Positions 7,955 through 14,187 of a stretch of DNA of 22,631 bases are shown in pieces (position 1 is the stretch's first letter; each line of letters opens with the position of its first letter). The stretch spans positions 1-22,631 of the forward strand of contig JAEDLP010000012.1 in NCBI GenBank assembly GCA_016295225.1. The letters are read 5' to 3'. A program made the position numbers and the translations under genes. Origin of the DNA: Oscillospiraceae bacterium (lineage in GTDB: Bacteria > Bacillota > Clostridia > Oscillospirales > Oscillospiraceae). The notes beneath the pieces were generated by a model. That model was not told where the DNA came from, made no database searches, and saw only the letters and a list, made by a program, of their open reading frames with translations.

Positions 7955-8016
7955 CCCTCCACGTTCCGCTCTCTTAGTCAGCTTCGCTGACAGATCTCCC
8001 AGAGGGAGAGCCAAGG
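7955..8016. repeat. Solo half-copy of a two-hairpin palindromic repeat
   Basis: GTCAGC-TTC-GCTGAC (7977-7991) is followed four bases later by TCTCCC-AGA-GGGAGA (7995-8009). The same order, a CTTCG-loop hairpin followed by a CTCCC/GGGAG hairpin, occurs in both halves of the composite element at 13290-13429 with different stem bases. It lies between convergent terminators and contains no gene. Confidence 0.55.
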
Positions 8017-8019
8017 GAC

Positions 8020-8055
8020 AAAAAAATCCCCCACGGATCACTCCATGGGGGATTT
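8020..8055 (-). terminator. Intrinsic terminator of crt-hbd
   Basis: On the minus strand AAATCCCCCA (8055-8046) pairs with TGGGGGATTT (8033-8024), 10 bp, and the transcript then runs through a seven-U tract (complement of 8026-8020). It lies 33 bases beyond the hbd stop. Confidence 0.88.
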
Positions 8056-8087
8056 GAAAACGTTACCTTGTGAAACCGGGCTGGGGA

Positions 8088-8936
8088 TTAATACTTGTAG
8101 AAGCCCTCGCCGGTCTTGCGGCCCAGCAGGCCTGCACGGACCATCTTCTTCATGGTCAGAGCGGGACGATACTTGGAGTCGCCGGTCTCGGTGAAGATGG
8201 TCTCCATGATGGCCAGGCAGATGTCCAGACCAACCAGGTCAGCCAGAGCCAGGGGGCCCATCTTGTGGTTAGCACCGTACATCATAGCGGTGTCGATGTC
8301 TTCCTTGGAAGCGATGCCGTTCTCCAGAACGATGATAGCCTCGTTGATCATGGGGAACAGGATGCGGTTGACAACAAAGCCGGGAGCTTCGCCGACCTCG
8401 ACGGGGGACTTGCCGATCTCAGCAGCGCAGTCATAGACAGCCTTGAAGGTCTCGTCGTCGGTACGAGCGCCGCGGATGACTTCCACCAGCTTCATTGCAG
8501 GAGCGGGGTTGAAGAAGTGCATGCCCAGAACCTTCTCGGGACGCTTGGTAGCAGCGGCGATAGCGGTGATGGAGATGGAGGAGGTGTTGGAAGCCAGGAT
8601 GGTCTCGGGCTTGCACAGCTCGTCCAGTTCCTTGAAGATACTCTTCTTGATGTCCAGGACTTCGATAGCAGCCTCGACAACCAGGTCGCAGTCAGCAGCG
8701 TCAGCCAGCTCCAGGGTGTAGGTCACACGGCCCAGGACAGCAGCCTTCTCTTCCTCGGTCATCTTGCCCTTAGCGACCTTCTTCTCCATGTTCTTGGTCA
8801 GGACGCCCTCGCCGCGCTGGATGAAAGCTTCAGCGATGTCGCGGACGATGACGGTCTTGCCTGCCTCAGCGAAAACCTGAGCGATGCCCATGCCCATGGT
8901 GCCAGCACCCAGGACCATGATCTTATTGATAGCCAT
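8088..8936 (-). CDS. hbd: 3-hydroxybutyryl-CoA dehydrogenase
   Basis: The 282-residue protein is the standard length. The Rossmann loop GAGTMGMGIA (10-19) binds NAD(P). The active-site set is Ser119 in NTSS, His140 in GMHFFNP and Asn190 in PGFVVNR. The C-terminal helical domain ends in GRKTGEGFYKY. It reduces acetoacetyl-CoA to 3-hydroxybutyryl-CoA, the second step of butyrate formation. ATG 8936 has AGGAGG at 8951-8946; the frame is open upstream for 31 codons but without a ribosome site. It is the second gene after crt, 107 bases away. thl, bcd and etf are not in this window, so the pathway is at least partly dispersed. Synonymous codon use looks like that of a highly expressed gene (this is inferred). 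Confidence 0.96.
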   Translation of the reverse strand: MAINKIMVLGAGTMGMGIAQVFAEAGKTVIVRDIAEAFIQRGEGVLTKNMEKKVAKGKMTEEEKAAVLGRVTYTLELADAADCDLVVEAAIEVLDIKKSIFKELDELCKPETILASNTSSISITAIAAATKRPEKVLGMHFFNPAPAMKLVEVIRGARTDDETFKAVYDCAAEIGKSPVEVGEAPGFVVNRILFPMINEAIIVLENGIASKEDIDTAMMYGANHKMGPLALADLVGLDICLAIMETIFTETGDSKYRPALTMKKMVRAGLLGRKTGEGFYKY

Positions 8937-8991
8937 GATAGTGTTCCTCCTAAATAGGTTGTATGAAAAAAATTTTTTTGACAAAGTAAGA

Positions 8992-9018
8992 TAGGGGGCG
9001 ATTTTCAATCGCCCCCTA
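8992..9018. repeat. Perfect G/C-rich hairpin between crt and hbd
   Basis: TAGGGGGCGAT (8992-9002) pairs with ATCGCCCCCTA (9008-9018) around a 5-base loop, 11 bp perfect. On the transcribed minus strand it is followed by TATCTTACTTTG rather than a pure U run, so it is a poor terminator. It could protect the upstream crt message or cause partial termination. An A7T7 tract (8966-8979) lies between it and hbd. Confidence 0.7.
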
Positions 9019-9043
9019 CGTGAGAACAAAGGGGGTATGCGAA

Positions 9044-9820
9044 TCAGCGGTTCTTAAACTTCTCCAGCTTACGCTTCTCCACGAATGCCTTCATAGCATC
9101 CTTCTGGTCCTCGGTGCCGAAGCAGGTTGCGAAGGCCAGAGCTTCGTAAGTGACAGCGGTGTTGATGTCGCAGTCGATGCCGCGGCGCAGAGCCATCTTG
9201 GAAGTGCGGATAGCAACCTGAGCCTTGGAAGCGATCTTCTCAGCCATAGCGATGGCTGCGTCCATCAGCTCCTCAGCGGGAACCACGTGGTTGACCATGC
9301 CGATCTTCTCAGCCTGCTTGGCGTCGATGGTATCGGCGGTGAAAATCAGCTCCATAGCGGGGCCGGTGCCGATGATACGAGCCATACGCTGGGTGCCGCC
9401 GAAGCCGGGGATGATGCCCAGGCCAACTTCGGGCTGGCCGAACTTTGCCTTCTCGGAAGCGATACGGATATCGCAGGCCAGGGACAGCTCGCAGCCGCCG
9501 CCCAGAGCGAAGCCGTTGACAGCAGCGATGGTGGGCTTGGGGAACATGTCCACGCGCATCAGCAGGCCGTTGCCCAGCTCGGAGAAGGACAGACCTTCCT
9601 CCACGTTCATGTGTGCCATCTCGCCGATGTCGGCGCCGGCGACGAAGGCGCGGCCTGCGCCGGTGATGATGACGACATAGACGTCGTCGTCGTGTTCGAC
9701 CTGGTCCAGAGCCTTGGTCAGATCAGCGAAAACTGCAGAGCTCAGAGCGTTCAGAGCCTCGGGACGGTTCATGGTGATGATACCAATGTTGCCCTGCTTG
9801 GTTACTTCTACGAAAGCCAT
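9044..9820 (-). CDS. crt: 3-hydroxybutyryl-CoA dehydratase (crotonase, enoyl-CoA hydratase family)
   Basis: The 258-residue crotonase-fold protein has RAFVAGADIGEM (57-68), forming part of the oxyanion hole. The two catalytic glutamates are Glu111 in GGGCELSLACD and Glu131 in GQPEVGLGIIPG. It removes water from 3-hydroxybutyryl-CoA to give crotonyl-CoA. The pairing with hbd, which makes its substrate, supports the crotonase assignment over a general beta-oxidation hydratase. ATG 9820 is preceded by AGGAGGT (9833-9827). It is the first gene of the operon, with a promoter at 9934-9906 and a leader carrying two abutting hairpins. Confidence 0.94.
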   Translation of the reverse strand: MAFVEVTKQGNIGIITMNRPEALNALSSAVFADLTKALDQVEHDDDVYVVIITGAGRAFVAGADIGEMAHMNVEEGLSFSELGNGLLMRVDMFPKPTIAAVNGFALGGGCELSLACDIRIASEKAKFGQPEVGLGIIPGFGGTQRMARIIGTGPAMELIFTADTIDAKQAEKIGMVNHVVPAEELMDAAIAMAEKIASKAQVAIRTSKMALRRGIDCDINTAVTYEALAFATCFGTEDQKDAMKAFVEKRKLEKFKNR

Positions 9821-9851
9821 TGTGTTACCTCCTAAAAATTGGGGATACGAT

Positions 9852-9892
9852 CCAATCGAAATTGGTTATACGGTCGCTTTTCACCCGTATAA
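9852..9892 (-). promoter_or_regulatory. Structured 5' leader of crt-hbd: two abutting perfect hairpins
   Basis: Read on the minus strand, TTATACGG (9892-9885) pairs with CCGTATAA (9873-9866) across 11 bases. Directly next, with no spacer, CCAAT (9865-9861) pairs with ATTGG (9856-9852) around a TTCG tetraloop. The pair starts about seven bases after the predicted transcription start. It could be a DNA operator, an mRNA stabiliser or a regulatory RNA; it does not match a riboswitch that I recognise. Confidence 0.65.
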
Positions 9893-9905
9893 AACTATCA
9901 AAGTT

Positions 9906-9934
9906 AGTATACTTCAATTTTCCCGATGGGACAA
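9906..9934 (-). promoter_or_regulatory. Promoter of crt-hbd
   Basis: TTGTCC (9934-9929) and TATACT (9911-9906) are separated by 17 bases. Transcription would begin near 9899, giving a leader of about 80 bases to the crt ATG. Confidence 0.65.
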
Positions 9935-9959
9935 GGTAAATTTGCTTGCTGATTTACCT

Positions 9960-9988
9960 AAAAAATAAGAAATAAAGGCTTCATTTCT
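9960..9988 (-). terminator. Weak intrinsic terminator of the DUF554 gene
   Basis: On the minus strand AGAAATGAA pairs with TTTATTTCT (one G-U) around GCC, followed by TATTTTTT. The stem is A/T-rich and therefore weak, but the U tract and its place nine bases after the stop fit. Confidence 0.55.
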
Positions 9989-9996
9989 GTCTACTT

Positions 9997-10710
9997 TTAG
10001 TGCATGATTTGCGTCAAAAATTCCGCTAGGGGAAGATAAGCCAGAGGGAGGAAGATAGCGGGGAGCATATTGCCCACTTTCAGGGGTTTTTTGGGCAGTT
10101 TCAGCATGTTCAGGCCGATGCCGATGATGATGCAGCCCCCCACGGCGCTCATCTCAGTGATGACGGCCTCCTGAAGAAACCCGCCAACCAGACCGGCCAG
10201 CAGGGTAATCCCTCCCTGGTAGACCAGGATGGGGGCGGCGGAGAAGGCCACGCCCACCCCCAGGGCGGTGGACAGACTCACGGCGGTGATGCCGTCGATG
10301 ACCGACTTGGAGACGAGGATGGAGTAGTCCCCGTTGATGCCAGCCTCAATGGAGCCCACGATGGCCATGGCCCCCACGCAGAAGAGCAGGGAGGCGGTGA
10401 CGAAGCCCTCGGTAAAGGTGCTGTTCTCCCCACCGTTCTTTTCCACCCGTTTTCTGAGTTTGTTTCCCAGGCTGTCCAGGTGCTTTTCAATGTTGATGGC
10501 TTCCCCCAGGATGGTGCCCAGGGCCAGGCAGACCACCACGCAGAGGGTGTTTTTCGTGCTGATGGCGGAGCTGATGCCGATGGACAGCACGCAAAGACCC
10601 AGGGCCTGAACCAGCACGTCCAGGAAACGCTGGGGGAGCTTGCCCTTGAGGAGCAGTCCCAGGGCGCTGCCGATGAGGATCAGAAGACAGTTGATGACAG
10701 TGGCAAGCAT
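9997..10710 (-). CDS. DUF554 family membrane protein (YdfK-like)
   Basis: The 237-residue, very hydrophobic protein has about six or seven predicted membrane segments and matches the DUF554 pattern. It begins with a start helix ending GLLLKGKLP, and contains LGLCVLSIGISSA, a GTILGEAINIEKHLDSLG segment, and glycine-rich helices such as LLFCVGAMAIVGSIEAGING and GLVGGFLQEAVITEMSAVGG. The family is thought to be an uncharacterised transporter; no substrate is known. ATG 10710 is preceded by GAAAGGA (minus strand, about 10727-10720). It has its own strong promoter facing that of hpf, so the two genes diverge from a shared control region. I assign no specific function. Confidence 0.87.
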   Translation of the reverse strand: MLATVINCLLILIGSALGLLLKGKLPQRFLDVLVQALGLCVLSIGISSAISTKNTLCVVVCLALGTILGEAINIEKHLDSLGNKLRKRVEKNGGENSTFTEGFVTASLLFCVGAMAIVGSIEAGINGDYSILVSKSVIDGITAVSLSTALGVGVAFSAAPILVYQGGITLLAGLVGGFLQEAVITEMSAVGGCIIIGIGLNMLKLPKKPLKVGNMLPAIFLPLAYLPLAEFLTQIMH

Positions 10711-10778
10711 AGACGGGCCATCCTTTCTGAATCGTACTCCGGGGAGAATACTTTTCTGGTTTAAAGCATAGTATCAAT

Positions 10779-10807
10779 ATCATACGCAGATTCCTTCCCT
10801 TTGTCAA
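10779..10807 (-). promoter_or_regulatory. Promoter of the DUF554 gene
   Basis: TTGACA (10807-10802, perfect consensus) and TATGAT (10784-10779) are 17 bases apart. The leader to the ATG would be about 60 bases. Confidence 0.8.
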
Positions 10808-10899
10808 ACCCCAAACATCTTGCAGAGGGAAAAACGGGTTTGTATTGTTATAAATCAATAAAAAGAAGGAAGAAAATTATGAAAATCTGGTATTTTTGC

Positions 10900-10928
10900 T
10901 TGAAAAATGGGAGAGGGTGTGGTATCAT
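10900..10928 (+). promoter_or_regulatory. Promoter of hpf
   Basis: TTGAAA (10900-10905) and TATCAT (10923-10928) are 17 bases apart. Transcription would start near 10935 and leave a leader of about 85 bases before hpf. Confidence 0.72.
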
Positions 10929-11019
10929 ACAGATGAAGGAAAAGGAAGACTATTTCGATCAGTACGAAACCGTGGACATTATGACCAAGACCTGCCGGTT
11001 TTAGAAAGGAGTAGTCATT

Positions 11020-11565
11020 ATGAAGATCACATTTTCTACCAAAGAAATGACTGTCCCTACTCGGGTTTACAGCCATGCGGAGCAGCGGATCAACGAACTG
11101 ACCCCTCTGTTCCGTGCAGAACCGGAAGCTGTTGTCGTATTCAGCGCTGAGAATGGGAAGCATGTGATTGAGCTCACCATCCTTTCCGGCTCCACCATCA
11201 TCCGTGTGGTGGAGAAGACCTCCGACATGATGGTTTCCGTGGACGCCGCCGTTTCTTCCGTCCGCCGCCAGCTGCGGAAGAACCGCTCCAGACTGAGCAG
11301 CCAGCTCAACATCGACGCCTTTGAGAAGGACGCGGACGAACTCATCTTCATCCCCGAGGTGGACCGCTTCGACTCCCCCGCCTATCAGGTGGTGCGCTCC
11401 AAGCAGTTCGAGTTCGGCTCCATGACGGTGGAGGAGGCCATCCTCCAGATGAACCTCATCGGCCACGCCTTCTTCGCTTTCCGCAACGAGGAGCGGGACA
11501 ACGCCTTCTCTGTGGTGTACCGCCGCAACGACGGCGGCTATGGCATCCTGGTGGATAAGACCTGA
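11020..11565 (+). CDS. hpf: Ribosome hibernation-promoting factor, long form
   Basis: The 181-residue protein has the two-part long-HPF structure. An N-terminal S30AE-type domain (about 1-95) binds the 30S decoding region. A C-terminal dimerisation domain (about 122-180) shows the family signature VVRSKQFEF, SMTVEEAILQMNLIGHAFFAFRN read across 131-156, and VVYRRNDGGYGIL. Long HPF joins two 70S ribosomes into inactive 100S dimers in stationary phase or stress. ATG 11020 follows AAAGGAG (11005-11011). It is monocistronic, with a promoter at 10900-10928 and a terminator at 11616-11655. The linker between the domains looks short. Confidence 0.95.
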   Translation: MKITFSTKEMTVPTRVYSHAEQRINELTPLFRAEPEAVVVFSAENGKHVIELTILSGSTIIRVVEKTSDMMVSVDAAVSSVRRQLRKNRSRLSSQLNIDAFEKDADELIFIPEVDRFDSPAYQVVRSKQFEFGSMTVEEAILQMNLIGHAFFAFRNEERDNAFSVVYRRNDGGYGILVDKT

Positions 11566-11615
11566 CCCTGCGAAACAACCTGTTCCCAAGATGAATAAAA
11601 CATTGGTGCATAAAA

Positions 11616-11655
11616 GCGTTGCCCGGACCAGTGGTCCGGGCAGCGTGCGTTTTTT
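11616..11655 (+). terminator. Intrinsic terminator of hpf
   Basis: GCGTTGCCCGGACC (11616-11629) pairs with GGTCCGGGCAGCGT (11633-11646), 14 bp including two G-U pairs, followed by GCG and six T. Confidence 0.85.
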
Positions 11656-11767
11656 CAAGGAACAGGCAGGGCGGGTGGTATCACAAAGGCTTTGGCCTCC
11701 CCTCTGGGAAAGGCGGCATGAAACCCTCTCTTCTCTCATAGAGTAGACCGAAAAGGGAGGTGAGCCA

Positions 11768-13273
11768 ATGCGCGCTGTGGTCCTGCTGACCCTCACAGGA
11801 ATCCTGTCCCAATTAGTAGGATTTGTCTACCGGGTGTGTTTGACCCGTCTGGCCGGGGCGGAGATTTTGGGCCTGTATCAGCTCATCCTGCCCATCTACT
11901 CAGTGCTGCTGTCCCTGACCTCTGTGGGACTCACCACGGCGGTCTCCAACCTGTCCGCCCGGTATGAGGCCCTGGGCAACCGAAGGGCCATCCATCAGGT
12001 CCGGGGCCAGGCGATGAGGCTCTTTTTCCTGCTGGCCATCCTCCCCTGCACCCTGCTCCTCGTCTTTTCCGACGGGGCCTCCGTATACATCCTGGGGGAC
12101 GCCCGGACCCAACTGGGGCTTATCCTGCTGGTCCCCTGCCTGCTGCTCACCGGCACGGAAAACCTCCATAAGCACTATTTTTACGGCACCGGCCGGGTGA
12201 CCCCCGCCGCCCTGACCGAGCTGGCCGAGCAGGTGCTGAAGGCCGTGGTCATCCTGATCCTTCTGGTGATCCTCCATCCCACCAGTCCGGAAAAGGCGGT
12301 GGGTACCATCGTCCTGGGCATGGTCCTGTGCGAAATTCTCTCCGCCCTTACCCAGACCACCCTCTTCCGGGTGTACCTGGGCCACCACGGCAAGCTCAAG
12401 GGGGAGCGGCTGGAGGGCTCCGTCCTCCGGCGGCAGATCGGACACATCGCCCTGCCCCTGGGCTTTGCCGCCCTGCTGGGGAACCTGATTTCCTCGGCTA
12501 ACTCCGTCCTCATCCCCCGGCTGCTGGTGCTGGGGGGCATGGACCAGGGGGAGGCGGTGTCCGCCTACGGGGTCACCTTCGGTATGACCCTGCCCATGCT
12601 CATGCTCCCCACGGCCTTCCTCAGCGCCCTGGGGCTGGTCCTCACCCCCAAGCTCTCCCAGTGTTCCGCCCTGGGGAAACAGGGGGCCATCCGCAGGCAG
12701 GTCTGCCGGTCTGTGGGGGTGGCCAACCTGATCCTCATCCCCGCTCTGGCCCTGCTGGCGGTGCTGGGATCAGCCATCGGCACGTCCCTGTATAAAGAGC
12801 CCACTGTGGCCAACCATTTGTCCTTATTGGCCCTGGGGGTTTTGTTCTCCTGCTGGCAGTCCCTCTTTTCCTGGGTCCTCAACGGGGTCAACCGCCAGGG
12901 GGCCTCCGCCGGCATCGCCCTGGTGTGCGACGGACTCCAGTTGCTCCTCACCTGCCTGACGGTGGGTCGGTTTGGTATGGGGGGATATGCGGTGAGCTTC
13001 GTGGTGACCTCCCTGCTGGGGGCGATCCTCACCTGGAAGGTGGTTTCCCGGGAAATCGGCCTGAAGCTGCCGGTGTTTGTCTGGTTTGCCGCCCCCACCC
13101 TGGCCGCCTGTCTGGCGGCCTCCTGCGGGGATCTCATGGAGACCGTCCTCCTTCGGGGCGGTCTGGAGGCCCTCCCGGCGGCCTGCGGCGCCATGGTTTT
13201 CGGTCTGCTGCTGTATCTGGCGGCGTTGGAGGCCATGGGGGTGGGCAGCGGGAGAAGCGACGGGCTGACTTAG
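11768..13273 (+). CDS. SpoVB-like polysaccharide/lipid flippase (MOP superfamily)
   Basis: The 501-residue integral membrane protein has about 14 hydrophobic segments. It begins with the pattern typical of the SpoVB/MurJ group of MOP exporters: LTLTGILSQLVGFVYRVCL, then GLYQLILPIYSVLLSLTSVG and AVSNLSARYEALGN. These proteins flip lipid-linked sugars; SpoVB is needed for spore cortex peptidoglycan. Bacillus carries several close relatives, so I do not fix which one this is. ATG 11768 follows GGGAGGTGA at 11755-11763, nearly complementary to the 16S 3' end. The 110 bases before it hold no clear promoter, only a decayed-looking stretch of repeat. No terminator is seen other than the composite repeat at 13290, whose first hairpin lacks a T run. 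Confidence 0.85.
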   Translation: MRAVVLLTLTGILSQLVGFVYRVCLTRLAGAEILGLYQLILPIYSVLLSLTSVGLTTAVSNLSARYEALGNRRAIHQVRGQAMRLFFLLAILPCTLLLVFSDGASVYILGDARTQLGLILLVPCLLLTGTENLHKHYFYGTGRVTPAALTELAEQVLKAVVILILLVILHPTSPEKAVGTIVLGMVLCEILSALTQTTLFRVYLGHHGKLKGERLEGSVLRRQIGHIALPLGFAALLGNLISSANSVLIPRLLVLGGMDQGEAVSAYGVTFGMTLPMLMLPTAFLSALGLVLTPKLSQCSALGKQGAIRRQVCRSVGVANLILIPALALLAVLGSAIGTSLYKEPTVANHLSLLALGVLFSCWQSLFSWVLNGVNRQGASAGIALVCDGLQLLLTCLTVGRFGMGGYAVSFVVTSLLGAILTWKVVSREIGLKLPVFVWFAAPTLAACLAASCGDLMETVLLRGGLEALPAACGAMVFGLLLYLAALEAMGVGSGRSDGLT

Positions 13274-13289
13274 GGAATCAATCCCTATG

Positions 13290-13429
13290 GCTCCCCTTTT
13301 GAGGGGAGCTGTCCCGAAGGGACTGAGGGGTGTTATCCTGGGCTGATTCCGTCGTACCGATACGACGTAGTCCGCATACCGTAACACCCCTCCACCGCTT
13401 CGCGGTCCTCCTCCCCTCAAAAGGGGAGG
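13290..13429. repeat. Composite palindromic repeat (MITE-like), about 140 bp
   Basis: Two arms are inverted copies of each other. The left arm is hairpin GCTCCCCT-TTTG-AGGGGAGC (13290-13309), hairpin GTCCC-GAA-GGGAC (13311-13323), then GGGGTGTTA (13327-13335). The right arm is TAACACCCC (13382-13390), hairpin ACCGC-TTC-GCGGT (13394-13406), then hairpin CCTCCCCT-CAAA-AGGGGAGG (13410-13429). The centre has TCGTA-CCGA-TACGA (13352-13365). The small hairpins differ between arms yet both still pair. There is no transposase and no long reading frame, so it is a non-autonomous repeat. Confidence 0.75.
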
Positions 13430-13438
13430 CGCACCCTC

Positions 13439-13467
13439 TTGCCACGCTGTCTGAAATCCGATACAAT
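13439..13467 (+). promoter_or_regulatory. Promoter of tadA
   Basis: TTGCCA (13439-13444) and TACAAT (13462-13467) are 17 bases apart, 29 bases before the tadA ATG. It lies at the outer edge of the composite repeat. Confidence 0.72.
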
Positions 13468-13495
13468 AGAAAAAACTATCCAAGGAGGAAGCCCC

Positions 13496-13969
13496 ATGGA
13501 ACACACCGACTACATGCGTGAAGCCCTTATGTTGGCCCGGGAGGCCTATGAAGCCGGAGAGGTCCCCGTGGGCTGCGTCATCGTGAAGGACGACCGGATC
13601 GTGGGCCGGGGCCGCAACCGCCGGGAGGAAAAGCAGTCCGCCCTCTCCCACGCGGAGCTGGAAGCCATCGCCGACGCCTGCGAGACTCTGGGGGGCTGGC
13701 GGCTGAAGGGGACCAAACTCTACGTGACTCTGGAGCCCTGCCCCATGTGCGCCGGGGGCATCATCTCCGCCCGGATTCCCGAGATCTACTACGGGGCCAA
13801 GGACGAGGGCTTCGGGGCCTGCGGCTCCATCCTGAACCTCTTTGAGGAGAATTTCCGCCACCATCCCAAGATCGTGGGGCATATTCTGGAGGAGGAGTGC
13901 AAAGAACTGCTGCAAACCTTTTTTACCCAGGTTCGGGAGAAAAGTCCTGAAAACTTAAAGATTTTGTAA
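13496..13969 (+). CDS. tadA: tRNA adenosine(34) deaminase
   Basis: The 157-residue protein is a zinc deaminase of the CMP/dCMP fold. The HAE motif holds zinc ligand His52 and proton shuttle Glu54 (SHAELEAI). The PCPMC motif supplies Cys82 and Cys85. Asn41 in GRGRN and the segment YYGAKDEGFGACGS match TadA rather than cytosine or guanine deaminases. It converts the wobble adenosine of tRNA-Arg(ACG) to inosine. ATG 13496 follows AAGGAGG (13482-13488) with seven-base spacing. The frame is open to 13439, but that stretch is the promoter. It is monocistronic. Confidence 0.95.
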   Translation: MEHTDYMREALMLAREAYEAGEVPVGCVIVKDDRIVGRGRNRREEKQSALSHAELEAIADACETLGGWRLKGTKLYVTLEPCPMCAGGIISARIPEIYYGAKDEGFGACGSILNLFEENFRHHPKIVGHILEEECKELLQTFFTQVREKSPENLKIL

Positions 13970-13994
13970 CATTTCTGGGCTTTTTTTGTAACAT
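13962..13994. repeat. Direct repeat TTTTGTAACAT, 22-bp period
   Basis: TTTTGTAACAT occurs at 13962-13972 (across the tadA stop codon) and again at 13984-13994. The downstream bases are also alike (TTCTGG and GTCTTTGG). The 22-bp spacing is about two helical turns, as for tandem protein sites. Chance is possible in this A/T-rich stretch. Confidence 0.4.
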
Positions 13995-14057
13995 GTCTTT
14001 GGTATCATAATCCTGCAAGAATCAAGAAAGCTTCTTTTCATTTTTTAACCTTCTAAG

Positions 14058-14103
14058 ATCAAGGGCAGCGAGTGGTTTCCGCTGCCCTTGATTTTTTATT
14101 TTC
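14058..14103 (+). terminator. Strong terminator after tadA
   Basis: ATCAAGGGCAGCG (14058-14070) pairs perfectly with CGCTGCCCTTGAT (14080-14092) around a 9-base loop, followed by TTTTTATTTTC. It is 88 bases beyond the tadA stop, so it may end tadA, a separate short RNA, or both. Confidence 0.92.
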
Positions 14104-14104
14104 A

Positions 14105-14133
14105 TTGACAACATCAGCCCCCGTGGGCATAAT
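14105..14133 (+). promoter_or_regulatory. Promoter of the DMT permease
   Basis: TTGACA (14105-14110, perfect) and CATAAT (14128-14133) are 17 bases apart. It starts two bases after the preceding terminator. Confidence 0.78.
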
Positions 14134-14149
14134 AAAAGAATAGAAATAC

Positions 14150-14174
14150 AGGGACCCCGGCGGGGTCCCTTTTT
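14150..14174 (+). terminator. Terminator hairpin inside the DMT permease leader (possible attenuator)
   Basis: AGGGACCCC (14150-14158) pairs with GGGGTCCCT (14162-14170) around GGC, followed at once by four more T. It lies between the predicted transcription start (about 14140) and the ATG at 14188. Transcripts would have to read through it to express the permease. No alternative antiterminator fold is obvious in the few bases before it. Confidence 0.75.
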
Positions 14175-14187
14175 AGGATGTGATGGA

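Noticed and set aside
9906..9934. Alternative crt promoter TTGAAG with TTTATA
   Set aside because: TTGTCC-17-TATACT at the same place has better spacing and -10 match.
10879..11004. Small reading frames (41 or 23 codons) upstream of hpf as a leader peptide
   Set aside because: The longer one starts upstream of the predicted promoter boxes, which fall inside it; the shorter starts almost at the transcript 5' end with no ribosome site. The region is better read as promoter and leader.
11680..11745. Third copy of the hairpin repeat before the SpoVB-like gene
   Set aside because: GGCCTCCCCTCTGGG and CCCTCTCTTCTCTC recall the repeat, but neither hairpin can form, so at best it is a decayed remnant.
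14024..14046. Extra terminator AAGAA-AGC-TTCTT before the strong one after tadA
   Set aside because: The stem is only five A/T-rich pairs; not enough to call next to a 13-bp terminator.
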